From the NCBI RefSeq assembly GCF_006546985.1, contig NZ_VATK01000004.1, forward strand, positions 1 through 64,000: a DNA stretch of 64,000 nucleotides, given 5' to 3'. Under the pieces are notes generated by a model. The model was not told the DNA's origin. It did no database searches and saw nothing but the letters and a program-made list of their open reading frames with translations. Below, one piece after another: positions 46,434 to 57,285 of this stretch; the first letter of the stretch is position 1; each line of letters begins with the position of its first letter. The position numbers and the translations under genes are program-made. The DNA comes from Bacillus sp. 03113 (GTDB lineage Bacteria > Bacillota > Bacilli > Bacillales > Cytobacillaceae).

Positions 46434-48479
46434 TTATATCGTTTTGTGCACTTTTTTCACATTTACTCTACCTGAAAAAAAGGTTGCTCCGCCGCCCATA
46501 TCAGCAATTCTGTCAGGAGTAAGGCTGTTCACGAGCTGCTTCTTGTCTTTTTCATCTGCCCATAAGCCTTGGGTTACAACCACTCCAGGCAGGACGTTAT
46601 CACCTACGGATGCAATGATTTCGCACTCTCCTCGGTCATTCCACACCTTGACTAGGTCACCATTTTCAATGCCATTAAGACTAGCATCCTGAACGTTCAT
46701 AAATAGCTTTGGATATTTCTCCATAGAGACATGCTTTTCATTGTTTGAAAAGGTTGAATTCAAAAAGTTGTGATTTGGTGCTGGGATATACAAATAAGTT
46801 CCATCCGTTTCACCTTCAAGCGGAATATAGGTAGGAAGGGAAGGATACCCGTCTTCCTCCATTTTTTTCGAATAAAGCTCAATTTTCCCACTTGGTGTTT
46901 TAAGTGGAAATAAGGATTTTGAGCTTGCTTTTACATATTGATTTTCAAGCAGTGCTTGTAATGTAATCCCCTCAATATATGGATTATTTTCATAATCAAG
47001 CGCCTGTTCAATCATTTCTTCCTCTGAATCTAGAAAAACGGAATCCGTATAACCCATTCCATTTGCTAATAGACGCATCACTTCAACGTTTGATTTTGAT
47101 TCACCGTACTTTTCGATAACTGGTTGTTGAATTTGCATATATTGATGCCAATAAGAAGTATAAATATCCATATTTTCAAATGCTGACGTTGCCGGCAAAA
47201 CAATATCTGCATATGCAGCCGTCTCTGTGAAGAATAAATCATGGACAACGGTAAAAAGATCATCTCTCATTAATCCTTCTTTTACTTTATTCGCACTGGG
47301 AGCCACTACAACAGGATTGCAGCTATACACAAACATGGATCGAATTGGCTGATCGTTTTGCAGCAATTCCTGCCCAATTTGATTCATGTTAATTATTCGA
47401 GTTTGCTGGTTCTTTAATAAATCTGGTCTTTGCAAAGCATCTGTATTTTGAGCTAAATACCCTGAATTTGATTTTATAGCCCCGCCTCCCTTAACAAGCC
47501 ATTGACCAGTTAAAGCAGGAAGACAAGAGATGGTTCTTACGCACATTCCCCCATTGTCATGATGCTGCAGCCCATTGCCAATTCTTATGAAAGAAGGAGA
47601 TGTCTTCCCATACATCCGCGCAAGCTTGTAAATATCTTCGACTGGCACTCCTGTTATGCCCGATACGGTTTGAGGATCATATTGCAGGACATGCTTTTGT
47701 AATTCATGATCTCCAACCGTATATTCATTTAAAAAATCTCTATTCACCATATTTTCTGCATATAGAATATGCATAAGTCCTAATGCAAGTGCACTATCCG
47801 TTCCTGGTAAAATAGGAATAAACCAATCCGCTACCCGACCCGTATGATTTTTATGAACATCAATAACGACGATTTTCGCCCCATTTTTTCTTGCTTTTTG
47901 AGCGATTGTCATCTGATGCATATTTGTACTGACTGCATTAATTCCCCAAAACAAAAACAGCTTTGTATCGGTTGTTTCTTCAGGGTCAATCCCGATGCTG
48001 TCACCCATTGTGTATTTATAGCCTATCGAACCCGCTGCTTGACAAATGGTGCGATCTAACCTGCTTGCACCAAGTCGATGGAAAAAGCGCCGATCCATCC
48101 CTTCAGCGTTTAATACCCCCATATTCCCGTAAAAGCTATAAGGCAGAATACTTTCTGGCCCATATTCCTCGATCAATTCCTTCCAGCGGTTTGTGATCGT
48201 TGAAACGGCTTCGTTCCAGCTAATTCGTTCGAATTTGCCTTCCCCTTTTTTGCCGACTCGTTTCATTGGATATTGAAGACGATTCGGATCATAAATTCTT
48301 TCAGCCATATTCCTTACTTTATTACAAATATTCCCTTTAGTAACCGGGTGGTTCGGATCCCCTTCTACCTTTATGATTTTCCCATTTTGCTTATGAACGA
48401 GTAACCCACATTGGTCTGGACAATCAAGTGAGCATACAGAAGGAAATATCCCATCCTTTTGATGTAAATAATCTTGCAT
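46434..48479 (-). CDS. Molybdopterin oxidoreductase, YoaE-like
   Basis: A 681-residue member of the DMSO reductase superfamily. The N-terminal [4Fe-4S] cysteines are visible in VCSLDCPDQCG with the fourth 27 residues later (GNICNKVR). Molybdopterin-binding blocks follow (LFLFWGINAVSTN, IVVIDVHKNHTGRVADWFIP) and a C-terminal DLVKVWNDRGECE domain. There is no Tat signal, so the enzyme is cytoplasmic. It resembles B. subtilis YoaE; the substrate is unknown. The ATG at 48479 has AAAGGTG upstream. It begins 31 bp after the ftsY stop with no terminator between, so it may be read from the ftsY transcript. Confidence 0.88.
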   Translation of the reverse strand: MQDYLHQKDGIFPSVCSLDCPDQCGLLVHKQNGKIIKVEGDPNHPVTKGNICNKVRNMAERIYDPNRLQYPMKRVGKKGEGKFERISWNEAVSTITNRWKELIEEYGPESILPYSFYGNMGVLNAEGMDRRFFHRLGASRLDRTICQAAGSIGYKYTMGDSIGIDPEETTDTKLFLFWGINAVSTNMHQMTIAQKARKNGAKIVVIDVHKNHTGRVADWFIPILPGTDSALALGLMHILYAENMVNRDFLNEYTVGDHELQKHVLQYDPQTVSGITGVPVEDIYKLARMYGKTSPSFIRIGNGLQHHDNGGMCVRTISCLPALTGQWLVKGGGAIKSNSGYLAQNTDALQRPDLLKNQQTRIINMNQIGQELLQNDQPIRSMFVYSCNPVVVAPSANKVKEGLMRDDLFTVVHDLFFTETAAYADIVLPATSAFENMDIYTSYWHQYMQIQQPVIEKYGESKSNVEVMRLLANGMGYTDSVFLDSEEEMIEQALDYENNPYIEGITLQALLENQYVKASSKSLFPLKTPSGKIELYSKKMEEDGYPSLPTYIPLEGETDGTYLYIPAPNHNFLNSTFSNNEKHVSMEKYPKLFMNVQDASLNGIENGDLVKVWNDRGECEIIASVGDNVLPGVVVTQGLWADEKDKKQLVNSLTPDRIADMGGGATFFSGRVNVKKVHKTI

Positions 48480-48510
48480 GATTATCACCTTTATCCTATT
48501 AAAGTCTCCC

Positions 48511-49500
48511 TTAATCCTCAGTTTCTTCTATAATATCTGCAAAAAGTCCGTAAACATATTTTTCTGCATCAAAGGCTTGAAGATCATCCATTTTTTCCCC
48601 TAATCCTACAAATTTTACTGGAATGTTTAATTCATTGCGGATGGCGATAACAATTCCACCCTTTGCTGTTCCATCCAGCTTTGTTAACACAATTCCACTT
48701 ACATTTGTCGCTTCCTTAAAGGTTTTTGCTTGTATCAGCGCATTTTGACCTGTCGTCGCATCTAGAACGAGCAAAACTTCATGGGGTGCATCAGGTACTT
48801 CACGCTGAATGACCCGCTTTACTTTTTCTAGTTCTTTCATTAAATTCACTTTATTTTGCAATCGGCCAGCTGTATCACAAAGTAAAATGTCTGCTTCTCT
48901 TGATTTAGCCGCTTGTATCGCATCAAACATAACTGCAGCTGGATCAGTTCCAGCTTCCTGCTTGATGACATCGACTCCAGATCGCTCTCCCCATACCTCT
49001 AGTTGTTCAATGGCTCCTGCTCGAAACGTATCTCCTGCTGCCAATAGAACTTTTTTTCCTTCATTTTTGTATTTGTGGGCAAGCTTCCCAATAGTCGTCG
49101 TTTTCCCTACACCGTTTACTCCAACAAACAAAATAACGGTTAACCCCTTTGGTTGAAGATTGATGTTGGAGCTTGAAGAGTCTCCACCTTCATAAATCGA
49201 GATGAGCTTTTCAGAAATAACAGAATGTACTTCTTTTGGATCTTGAATATTTTTTAGCTTGACTTCCTTTTTTAGCTCTTCTACTAGTTCCATGACGGTA
49301 TCAAAACCAACATCCGCTTGAATCAAGATTTCCTCAAGCTCTTCAAAAAAGTCCTCATCCACTTTACGGTATTTTGCTACAAGCTCATTTACTTTGCTGG
49401 CAAAATTATCTCTCGTTTTCGTTAAGCCATGCTTAAATTTATCTGAAACCGAATCCGTTTGCTGTGAAATTTTATCTTTTAGTTTTTTAAAAAAACTCAT
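48511..49500 (-). CDS. ftsY: Signal recognition particle receptor FtsY
   Basis: FtsY receives SRP-ribosome complexes at the membrane. The 329-residue protein has a short N-terminal charged region (MSFFKKLKDKIS), the N domain and GTPase motifs GVNGVGKTTTIGKLA (about 129-143), DTAGRLQNK, TKLDG and GLGEKMDDL. The ATG at 49500 matches the family start and has AAAGGA upstream; the longer frame is not supported. It follows smc by 50 bp. Confidence 0.97.
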   Translation of the reverse strand: MSFFKKLKDKISQQTDSVSDKFKHGLTKTRDNFASKVNELVAKYRKVDEDFFEELEEILIQADVGFDTVMELVEELKKEVKLKNIQDPKEVHSVISEKLISIYEGGDSSSSNINLQPKGLTVILFVGVNGVGKTTTIGKLAHKYKNEGKKVLLAAGDTFRAGAIEQLEVWGERSGVDVIKQEAGTDPAAVMFDAIQAAKSREADILLCDTAGRLQNKVNLMKELEKVKRVIQREVPDAPHEVLLVLDATTGQNALIQAKTFKEATNVSGIVLTKLDGTAKGGIVIAIRNELNIPVKFVGLGEKMDDLQAFDAEKYVYGLFADIIEETED

Positions 49501-49550
49501 CCTGTCACATCCTTTGTTCTCAATAACACATTCCTTCATTTGTTCTATTT

Positions 49551-52500
49551 CTATTGGGCAATGAGCTCATTTGTATCTCCAAGCTTAACTGATACTACTT
49601 TGGAAACTCCTGATTCCTGCATGGTTATACCATACAGCACATCTGCTTCCTCCATCGTACCTTTTCTATGAGTAATGACAATAAACTGCGTCTCAGAGCT
49701 ATAATGTTTTAAATATTGGCTGAAACGAACAACATTGGCTTCATCGAGAGCTGCTTCCACTTCATCCAAAATACAAAATGGAACTGGGCGAACCTTAAGG
49801 ATCGAAAAAAGCAAAGCAATTGCTGTAAGTGCTCTTTCTCCACCTGAAAGCAGGCCAAGATTTTGAAGCTTTTTCCCTGGCGGCTGAGCTACAATTTCAA
49901 CACCCGTTCGCAACAAATCGTCTGGATCTGTCAGCCTTAAATCTGCTCTTCCACCGCCGAATAAGGCTTGAAATACAGATTCAAAATGGTATTGAATGCC
50001 TTTAAAGGTTTCTTCAAAACGTCTTTTCATTTCAATATCCATTTCATCAATCACTTTAAATAAAGTATCTTTAGCTTCCTGTAAATCCGTTTTTTGCTCT
50101 AATAAAAATTCAAATCTTTCAGATACTCTTTCATATTCTTCAATTGCGCCCAAATTAACCGTTCCTAATTCCTCAATGGCAAGTTTGATTAACTTAACCT
50201 TTTTACGTGCTTCATCTACTGGAATTGTTAAAGGATATTGTTCCTTTGCCCCTTCATAGGACAGCAAATACTCTTCTCTTAAATGAGTCAAACGATTTTC
50301 CAGCTCAACATCTAATCGGTTTATTTTTATTTCTTCATCCGTTAAATTTTGCAGCATTCCTTTATGCTGCCTTTTAAGCTCCTTCGTTTCTAGCTCAAGC
50401 TGCCCAAGTACTTCCTGTAAATGAACACGGTTATTTTTTTTATTTGAAATAAATGCCGTTGTCTCCTGCTTATCATGCAGCTTTTGTTTGGCAGCTTTCT
50501 CTAAATACTCTTCCCCAGAAGTGCTGTCAGACATTTCATTAGAAAGTAATTCAAGATCTTCCTCCAAGATTGAGAACTTTGACTCTTGTTCTTCTAATTC
50601 ATTTTTTATCAAAGCTAATTTTTCTTGAGCATGGATGAATTGTTCATTCTTTGCAGCTGATTGCACTCTTAGCTCACTGATTTCTAATGAAAGTGATTCC
50701 TTTGAAAGCTCTTGGTTGTTTTTTTGCTCAATGAATCGATTTATTTCCATATCTAAAGTAGAAATTTGACTTTCTTTTTCCTTTAGAAGGATTTCTAACT
50801 CATTTTGACGATCTTTTAATTTTTCATTTTCTTCCTTGAATTCAGCTGTGTTCATATCATAAATAGACAATCGTTCATTTATATTTCTTTCTTCAATTTC
50901 AACTTCCTTTAAATCTCCCAAGAAGGATTGCTCCTGTATCCGCAGTTCTTCGCCTGTTTGTCTCAACGTATTTATTTCATCTTCTTTACTTTGGATATCT
51001 TTTTTTAATTGCTTCACTTTATCTTCAAGTAAAACGGTTTTATCCTTCATTTCTTCAAGCTTACCTTTTAACTCTTCTAGCTCTCCTTTTCTCGATAACA
51101 AAGAGGATGATTTTTGTTTCATGGCACCCCCAGTCATCGATCCACCAGGATTGACAATATCACCATCAAGCGTAACGAAACGGCATCGATAAAGAAGCTG
51201 CTTAGCCATCTCATTTGCCCCTTTTAAATCCTTTGCAATGACAACGGATCCAAGAAGATTATGAATGATTTCAATAAATTGTGCATCATATTGAATAAGG
51301 TCAGCAGCGATGCCTACAAAGGAAGGATGCTGTTTGATTTCGGCTAATTGATGAGAAGAAATAGCTTTACGTTTGACAACAGTTAATGGGAGGAAGGTAG
51401 CTCGTCCATATGAATGCTTCTTTAAATATTGAATGGCATTTCTTCCGCTTTCTTCCGTATTTACAACAATATGCTGAGTTGCTCCACCAAGTGCAATTTC
51501 AATGGCTGTTTCATATGTTTTAGGAACACGAATTAGTTCTGCAACAGCACCAACAATCCCTTGCAGCTTCCCTGAACGAGCTTTAAGGATTTCTTTCACT
51601 CCTTGGAAAAAGCCAGAATAGTCCTCTTCCATCTCTTCTAACATATCTTTTCTTGATTTTGCTTGCTGTAAATATTGATAGGCTTGATATAAAGCTGTTT
51701 CTTGTTTTTGATAACGAGCTTTTGATTTTTCTATTTCCGCTTGCTCCGACTGAAAAAGATGAATTTGCTTTTCGATTTTCTCTTGAGCACTCTTCAGCTT
51801 ATTCTTAATCATATTTTTCTTATCAACAATTTTTTCCCGCTCATCAACATATCTGATATTTGTTTCTTCAAGCTTCGTAAATTTAACCTGCTGCTGATCT
51901 AATTGGAGACAAATATTTCTTAATTCATTTTTTGATGCTGCCTGTTCATTTAGGAGTTCGATATAGTCACTTTTCAATGAGTCAATCTTTTGTTCCAAAT
52001 TCTCGCTTAATAGCTGGAACTGCTCTTCTTTTTTCTTTAATTGAAATCTTAATTCATTTGCTTCAAATGTACGCCTTTCTGTTAAAGCCTCTTCGAACTT
52101 TTTTTGTTCTATTAATGAATCTACCTTTTTCTTTACATCAATAATCAATTGCTGAAGCTGTTCTTTGTTTTGAAAAGCATTCTTTTTTCTTTCTTTTAAA
52201 ACTTCTTTTCTGCCCTCTAGTTTTTCAAGCTCTTCACTAGCATGCAGTAAAACATTTTGCATGTCACTAATAGATTCGTCAAGGATTTTTATTTGATCTC
52301 TTGCTTCATCGATCTTAGCTTCTTTTTCTTGAAGTCTCGCTGAAAGATTTTCTTCATCCTTTTTATGCTGCTCAAACTGTTTAGATAATGTTTCCCAGTT
52401 TCCATGAATCTCTTCTATCTCATAGACAGTTAAAGCCACTTCGATTTTCTCTAGCTCTTCTTTTTTTTCAAGATAATCCTTTGCGATCGAAGCTTGGATT

Positions 52501-53117
52501 TTAAGAGGCTCCACCTGCCCTTCAAGCTCAAAAAGGATATCTTGTACACGATTTAAATTATCCTGTGTTTCCAGAAGCTTGCTTTCAGCTTTTTTCTTTC
52601 TTGTTTTATATTTAAGGACCCCTGCAGCTTCTTCAAAAATCGTTCTTCGCTCTTCTGCCTTACTATTAAGGATTTCTTCTACTTTTCCTTGGCTAATAAT
52701 GGAGAATGCCTCTCTCCCTAAGCCCGAGTCTAAAAATAAATCAACAATATCCTTTAACCTGCAATTTTGCTTGTTAATTAGAAATTCACTATCACCTGAT
52801 CGATAGACTCTTCTTGTCACACTTACTTCATTATATTCAATTGGCAGCAATTTTTTTTCATTATCTAGTATTAATGAGACCTCTGCAAAATTAAGAGACT
52901 TTCTAGAGTCACTGCCAGCAAAAATAATATCCTCCATTTTTGCTCCACGTAAAGATTTTGCTGACTGCTCACCTAGTACCCATCTTATGGCATCAATAAT
53001 ATTACTTTTCCCACTTCCGTTCGGTCCTACGACAGCCGTAACTCCAGGGACAAAATCAACGTCAATGCGCTCAGCAAAGGATTTAAAACCGATAATCTCT
53101 AATCGTTTTAAAAACAC
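49551..53117 (-). CDS. smc: Chromosome segregation protein SMC
   Basis: The 1188-residue SMC ATPase condenses the chromosome with ScpA and ScpB. Walker A GPNGSGKSNI is at about 32-41, long coiled coils flank a hinge with GDIVNPGGSMTGGAMK (about 655-670), and the C-terminal head has the LSGGE signature and Walker B PFCILDEVEAALDEAN. Length is typical. The start is a GTG at 53117 with GGGGG upstream. It is 33 bp after rnc. Confidence 0.98.
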   Translation of the reverse strand: MFLKRLEIIGFKSFAERIDVDFVPGVTAVVGPNGSGKSNIIDAIRWVLGEQSAKSLRGAKMEDIIFAGSDSRKSLNFAEVSLILDNEKKLLPIEYNEVSVTRRVYRSGDSEFLINKQNCRLKDIVDLFLDSGLGREAFSIISQGKVEEILNSKAEERRTIFEEAAGVLKYKTRKKKAESKLLETQDNLNRVQDILFELEGQVEPLKIQASIAKDYLEKKEELEKIEVALTVYEIEEIHGNWETLSKQFEQHKKDEENLSARLQEKEAKIDEARDQIKILDESISDMQNVLLHASEELEKLEGRKEVLKERKKNAFQNKEQLQQLIIDVKKKVDSLIEQKKFEEALTERRTFEANELRFQLKKKEEQFQLLSENLEQKIDSLKSDYIELLNEQAASKNELRNICLQLDQQQVKFTKLEETNIRYVDEREKIVDKKNMIKNKLKSAQEKIEKQIHLFQSEQAEIEKSKARYQKQETALYQAYQYLQQAKSRKDMLEEMEEDYSGFFQGVKEILKARSGKLQGIVGAVAELIRVPKTYETAIEIALGGATQHIVVNTEESGRNAIQYLKKHSYGRATFLPLTVVKRKAISSHQLAEIKQHPSFVGIAADLIQYDAQFIEIIHNLLGSVVIAKDLKGANEMAKQLLYRCRFVTLDGDIVNPGGSMTGGAMKQKSSSLLSRKGELEELKGKLEEMKDKTVLLEDKVKQLKKDIQSKEDEINTLRQTGEELRIQEQSFLGDLKEVEIEERNINERLSIYDMNTAEFKEENEKLKDRQNELEILLKEKESQISTLDMEINRFIEQKNNQELSKESLSLEISELRVQSAAKNEQFIHAQEKLALIKNELEEQESKFSILEEDLELLSNEMSDSTSGEEYLEKAAKQKLHDKQETTAFISNKKNNRVHLQEVLGQLELETKELKRQHKGMLQNLTDEEIKINRLDVELENRLTHLREEYLLSYEGAKEQYPLTIPVDEARKKVKLIKLAIEELGTVNLGAIEEYERVSERFEFLLEQKTDLQEAKDTLFKVIDEMDIEMKRRFEETFKGIQYHFESVFQALFGGGRADLRLTDPDDLLRTGVEIVAQPPGKKLQNLGLLSGGERALTAIALLFSILKVRPVPFCILDEVEAALDEANVVRFSQYLKHYSSETQFIVITHRKGTMEEADVLYGITMQESGVSKVVSVKLGDTNELIAQ

Positions 53118-53150
53118 TCTTCTAAGTCCCCCTATTCTCTAAGTATGTTA

Positions 53151-53906
53151 TTACTCGTTGTTGGTTATGTCTTGAATATGAGATTTTAACATTGACAGTG
53201 CCATTTGTGCTGCGTGCTGTTCAGCTTCTTTTTTCGAACGGCCTTTGCCAGATCCGAGCTTCGTTCCATTTAATAACACAACTGAAACAAATTCTCTGTT
53301 ATGTGCAGGTCCTTTTTCATATATTACTTCATATTCAAGCACACCAGCCCCGTCTCTTTGCACCTGCTCCTGGAGCTGACTTTTGAAATCCATCACATGA
53401 GAAAAAGCACCGGCATTAATTTTTGGAAAAACAACTATTTCTAAAAAATGAACAACTGTCTCTATTCCTTTGTCTAAATAAAGAGCACCAATAAAAGCTT
53501 CAAAAACATCCGCAAGCAAAGCAGGTCTTTCTCTTCCTCCAGTCATTTCTTCACCTTTTCCAAGTAAAACACATTCTCCAAAAGAGAGTTCATTTGCAAA
53601 GGAAACTAAGGAAGGTTCACAAACAACAGCTGCTCTTAATTTAGTCAATTCTCCTTCACTCATCATCGGATATTTTTTAAACAAAAATTGAGAAACAGTG
53701 AGTTCTAGTACAGCATCTCCTAAAAATTCCAGCCTTTCATTATCTTCATAAGGCTTTCTACGATGCTCATTCACATAGGATGAATGAGTAAAAGCTTGTT
53801 TCAATAATTTTATATTATGAAAGTGAACATCTATTTTCACTTGCAAATCTTTTAACAATTTATCATTTGAACGGTTGATTTTTTTTTCTTTTCCATTCCC
53901 TCGCAT
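53151..53906 (-). CDS. rnc: Ribonuclease III
   Basis: RNase III cleaves double-stranded RNA, including rRNA precursors. The protein of about 252 residues has the catalytic signature [13 protein letters not shown], the second acidic cluster [15 protein letters not shown] and a C-terminal dsRNA-binding domain ([14 protein letters not shown], then [20 protein letters not shown]). Two adjacent ATGs (53909, 53906) follow AAGGTGG; the second has better spacing. Confidence 0.96.
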   Translation of the reverse strand: MRGNGKEKKINRSNDKLLKDLQVKIDVHFHNIKLLKQAFTHSSYVNEHRRKPYEDNERLEFLGDAVLELTVSQFLFKKYPMMSEGELTKLRAAVVCEPSLVSFANELSFGECVLLGKGEEMTGGRERPALLADVFEAFIGALYLDKGIETVVHFLEIVVFPKINAGAFSHVMDFKSQLQEQVQRDGAGVLEYEVIYEKGPAHNREFVSVVLLNGTKLGSGKGRSKKEAEQHAAQMALSMLKSHIQDITNNE

Positions 53907-53975
53907 CATGCATCCACCTTGCTTTAATTTACCATCCATTTAAGTGTACGTAATCATTTATAAAAATGCAAAGAA

Positions 53976-54003
53976 ACTTGGTAAATGCGTTCATTCACCA
54001 AGT
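53976..54003 (-). terminator. Terminator-like hairpin upstream of rnc
   Basis: ACTTGGTGAATG pairs with CATTTACCAAGT (12 bp, one G-U) around AACG, followed by TTCTTTGCATTTTT. It would end the fatty-acid-synthesis transcript after acpP. The stop codon of the 12-codon ORF lies inside the stem. Confidence 0.75.
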
Positions 54004-54033
54004 ACAAATAACAGAAGAAAGAGGGCGACCCAT
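53995..54033 (-). CDS. Possible 12-codon leader peptide between acpP and rnc
   Basis: An ATG at 54033 opens MGRPLSSVICTW and a TGA. A full AGGAGG lies 11 nt before the ATG. The stop falls within the left arm of the hairpin at 53976-54003, the usual geometry of a leader-peptide attenuator. An additional long-range pairing (AAAGAG..GGG.GACCC with GGGTCGCCCTCTTT) encloses the ribosome binding site. Whether it is translated is unknown. Confidence 0.35.
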   Translation of the reverse strand: MGRPLSSVICTW

Positions 54034-54157
54034 GGCACCTACATCCTCCTAATGTTAATAAATATAGTGTTCAAACTGTTTTTTGAAAACTATACAGGCC
54101 ATTGGAGTGTTAGATACTTTGTTAGGGTCTCCCTCTCTTTTCATTCGGATCCAACGA

Positions 54158-54391
54158 TTAAAGACTACCTTTTATGTAATTAACAGCGTCACCCACTGTT
54201 GCAATTTTTTCAGCATCTTCGTCAGAGATTTCCATATCAAACTCATCTTCTAATTCCATAACAAGTTCTACTACGTCAAGGGAATCAGCACCAAGATCAT
54301 CTTTAAATGAAGCTTCAAGAGAAACCTGTGATTCTTCAACACCTAAGCGGTCAACGATGATCTTCGTTACACGTTCTAATACATCTGCCAT
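54158..54391 (-). CDS. acpP: Acyl carrier protein
   Basis: The 77-residue acidic protein carries acyl chains on phosphopantetheine attached to the Ser in [13 protein letters not shown]. It is the last gene of the fapR-plsX-fabD-fabG-acpP block, with GAGGGGAGGTG before the ATG. Length is standard. Confidence 0.98.
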   Translation of the reverse strand: MADVLERVTKIIVDRLGVEESQVSLEASFKDDLGADSLDVVELVMELEDEFDMEISDEDAEKIATVGDAVNYIKGSL

Positions 54392-54416
54392 TCTCGTTCA
54401 CCTCCCCTCATGGGAC

Positions 54417-54445
54417 ATTATAGATGATTTCTTCAAATTAATAAA
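54417..54445 (-). promoter_or_regulatory. Candidate internal promoter of acpP
   Basis: A perfect TATAAT lies on the minus strand at 54417-54422, 17 bp after a poor -35 (TTTATT). An extra acpP promoter is known in B. subtilis, which gives some support. Confidence 0.35.
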
Positions 54446-54473
54446 TGATCTTTATAAATTTTTTCTTATTCGC

Positions 54474-55217
54474 TTACATGACCATTCCGCCATCAATGTT
54501 TAAAGTCTGACCTGTCATATAACGACTTTCATCAGACGCTAAAAAGACAACTGCCTGAGCGATATCAGCAGGATCTCCAAGTCGTGCAAGCGGTATTTGT
54601 TTTAGCATTTCTGCTTTTAATTCATCGGTTAATTTATCCGTCATATCTGTAGTGATAAAACCAGGCGCCACAGCATTTACTGTGATTCCACGAGATGCAA
54701 GTTCTTTTGCAGAAGTTTTAGAAAGTCCGATAACCCCGGCTTTTGCAGCAACATAATTAGCTTGCCCTGCATTCCCGCTCACACCTACAATTGAAGATAT
54801 GTTTATAATTCTTCCGCTTCTTTGTTTCATCATTTGTCTTGTAACGGCTTTTGTGCATAAGAAAACGCCTTTTAAATTAATATTAATGACTTGATCCCAT
54901 TCTTCCTCTTTCATTCTCATTAATAAGTTATCTTTCGTAATCCCTGCATTATTAACGAGTATATCAAGCTTTCCAAAAGTATCAATCGTTTCTTTTACCA
55001 TATTCGAAACAGAATCACTATTAGAAACATCACATTGCACTGCAAAAGCATTTCTTCCTAGGCCTTTAATTTCTTCTACAACCTGTAAAGCACTGGCTTC
55101 GCTTCCAGCATAGTTAACAGCTACATCTGCCCCTTGTCTTGCAAGCTCTAGCGCTATTTCTTTTCCTATTCCTCTTGAAGCCCCAGTTACAAGAGCTGTT
55201 TTACCTTCAAGTCTCAT
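54474..55217 (-). CDS. fabG: 3-oxoacyl-ACP reductase FabG
   Basis: FabG does the NADPH-dependent ketoreduction in chain elongation. The 247-residue short-chain dehydrogenase shows [16 protein letters not shown] at about 89, the catalytic Ser in INISSIVG, and YVAAKAG. AAGGAGG precedes the ATG, which overlaps the fabD stop (ATGA). Confidence 0.97.
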   Translation of the reverse strand: MRLEGKTALVTGASRGIGKEIALELARQGADVAVNYAGSEASALQVVEEIKGLGRNAFAVQCDVSNSDSVSNMVKETIDTFGKLDILVNNAGITKDNLLMRMKEEEWDQVININLKGVFLCTKAVTRQMMKQRSGRIINISSIVGVSGNAGQANYVAAKAGVIGLSKTSAKELASRGITVNAVAPGFITTDMTDKLTDELKAEMLKQIPLARLGDPADIAQAVVFLASDESRYMTGQTLNIDGGMVM

Positions 55218-56161
55218 TTTAATTCCTCCTTAAAGGCTTCTACGACTGCTTGGCATGTTTCGATATCTGATACATTGTAAACTTTAACCGATCTATTCAC
55301 TTTCTTCACTAACCCCGTTAATACTTTACCAGGGCCAATTTCAATAAAGGTATCAACGCCCAGCTCAAGCATTTTTTGGACAGAGTCTTCCCATAATACT
55401 GGAGAATAGAGCTGTTCTACTAATTTTACTTTGATATCAACTGCATCAGACATAATAGAAGCTGTCACGTTCGCAATGACTGGTATATTCGCATTTTGAA
55501 GCGATATTTCATTTAATACGTTTTTAAATTTTTCTGCAGCAGGCTTCATCAGCTCTGAGTGAAATGGTCCGCTAACTTGTAGTGGAATAGCTCGTTTTGC
55601 CCCTTTTAGCTTAGCTTTTTCAGATGCATCCTCAACTCCCTGTTTTGTTCCTGATATGACAATTTGACCAGGACAATTTAGGTTCGCTAGTTGAACTGAA
55701 TGTCCATCTTCTGTTACTTCATCTGTTATAGATCGAAGTGTGTCTCGGTCTAACCCTAAAACTGCAGCCATGGCACCTTCCCCATTAGGAACAGCTTCAT
55801 CCATTAACTCTCCTCTTTTTCGGACAGCCTTTACCCCATCCTCAAAAGAGAAAACACCTGCAGCAACAAGTGCTGTATACTCCCCTAAGCTGTGACCAGC
55901 TACATAATCAGGCTTTATATCAAATTGCTTAAAATATTCTAACACAGCGATGCTTGTTGTCAACAAGGCTGGCTGTGCATTATACGTAATGGTCAATTCT
56001 TCTGCTGGACCTTCAAAGATCAGCTTTGATAAATCTATATTTAAAGCTTGATTTGCTTTTTCAAAAATTTCTTTTGAGTCGTTATTTGCTTCAGCAAGGG
56101 ATTGTCCCATCCCAACTGCTTGAGAACCTTGTCCTGGAAATAAAAAAGCTATTTTCCCCAT
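55214..56161 (-). CDS. fabD: Malonyl-CoA:ACP transacylase FabD
   Basis: FabD loads malonate onto ACP. The 315-residue protein has [14 protein letters not shown], the active Ser in [14 protein letters not shown], the Arg in VRKRGELM and the catalytic His in GPFHSELM. The ATG at 56161 is preferred to the one at 56167 because AAAGGTGA is correctly spaced only for it. It directly follows plsX. Confidence 0.96.
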   Translation of the reverse strand: MGKIAFLFPGQGSQAVGMGQSLAEANNDSKEIFEKANQALNIDLSKLIFEGPAEELTITYNAQPALLTTSIAVLEYFKQFDIKPDYVAGHSLGEYTALVAAGVFSFEDGVKAVRKRGELMDEAVPNGEGAMAAVLGLDRDTLRSITDEVTEDGHSVQLANLNCPGQIVISGTKQGVEDASEKAKLKGAKRAIPLQVSGPFHSELMKPAAEKFKNVLNEISLQNANIPVIANVTASIMSDAVDIKVKLVEQLYSPVLWEDSVQKMLELGVDTFIEIGPGKVLTGLVKKVNRSVKVYNVSDIETCQAVVEAFKEELK

Positions 56162-56163
56162 TT

Positions 56164-57189
56164 TCATTCACCTTTCACTTCTATATCTGATTTAATGAAC
56201 ATTTCAGAAGATTTTTCTACTGCAGATTGTACTGTACTAGACACTTGAGCTTGAATCATATTTCTTGTTTGCCGAACGGCATTATAAATCGCATTGGCAT
56301 CAGATGATCCATGTGCCTTAATTACAGGAGCCTTTAAACCGAATAAGCCTGCCCCACCGTACTCAGAATAGTCTAGTTTTTCTCTTAATTTCAACAGATC
56401 GGGCTTTAATACTGCTGCTGCTAATTTACTCTTCAAGCTACTCGTTAAGGCTGATTTTAACATTTTAAACATCGATAGCGCTGTACCTTCAACAGTTTTC
56501 AGAACCATATTTCCAGTAAAGCCATCAGTAACGGCAACATCACAAACGCCATTTAGCAGATCCCTAGCTTCTATATTTCCGATGAACTGCAAATCCGAAC
56601 TTTCCAATAACTCAAATGCTTTTTTTGTTAATTCATTGCCTTTCTTTTCTTCAGTACCAATATTTAAAAGACCCACTCTTGGATTAGAAATGCCTCTAAC
56701 TTTATTTGCGTATATGGAACCCATCATAGCATATTGGAGCAAATGCTCAGGCTTTGCATCAACGTTAGCACCAACATCTAATAATAAAAAGCCTTCTCCC
56801 CCAATTGTCGGTAGTGTAGGAGCTAACGCAGGTCGTTCTATTCCTTTAATACGTCCGATTACGAATAGTCCTGTTGCCATAAGTGCACCTGTATTTCCTG
56901 CAGAAATACATCCATCTGCTTTACCATCTGCTACTTGCTGAGCACTCAATACCATCGATGAATTTTTTTTCTTTCGCACAGCTCTTACAGGCTCATCTGT
57001 TCCTAAAATAACTTCATCCGTATGTAAAATGCTTATTCTCTCAGTATTTGTTAAAAAAGGCTTAATTTGTTCTTCATTTCCTACGAGTGTTATATGTACA
57101 TCGTCAAAAGCGCTGACAGCTTTCATCGCACCAAGAACGATTTCCTTTGGGGCATGATCCCCGCCCATTGCATCAATGGCTATTTTCAT
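56164..57189 (-). CDS. plsX: Phosphate acyltransferase PlsX
   Basis: PlsX converts acyl-ACP to acyl-phosphate for phosphatidic acid synthesis and lies on the membrane surface. The 341-residue protein has [40 protein letters not shown] and the [12 protein letters not shown] block. GAGGGTGAG precedes the ATG. Expression is expected to be under FapR. Confidence 0.97.
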   Translation of the reverse strand: MKIAIDAMGGDHAPKEIVLGAMKAVSAFDDVHITLVGNEEQIKPFLTNTERISILHTDEVILGTDEPVRAVRKKKNSSMVLSAQQVADGKADGCISAGNTGALMATGLFVIGRIKGIERPALAPTLPTIGGEGFLLLDVGANVDAKPEHLLQYAMMGSIYANKVRGISNPRVGLLNIGTEEKKGNELTKKAFELLESSDLQFIGNIEARDLLNGVCDVAVTDGFTGNMVLKTVEGTALSMFKMLKSALTSSLKSKLAAAVLKPDLLKLREKLDYSEYGGAGLFGLKAPVIKAHGSSDANAIYNAVRQTRNMIQAQVSSTVQSAVEKSSEMFIKSDIEVKGE

Positions 57190-57285
57190 TTTGTCTCACC
57201 CTCAACCATTTATTTTTAATAGAACATGTTCAAAAAGAAGGACAAATAGAGCTAAGAAGTTTTAAAAGCAAAGCATTAAGGGAAT

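Noticed and set aside
32438-48510. Prophage or integrative element as explanation for the inserted 16 kb
   Set aside because: No integrase, phage structural or conjugation gene and no tRNA or direct-repeat borders are visible; gene style matches housekeeping membrane operons.
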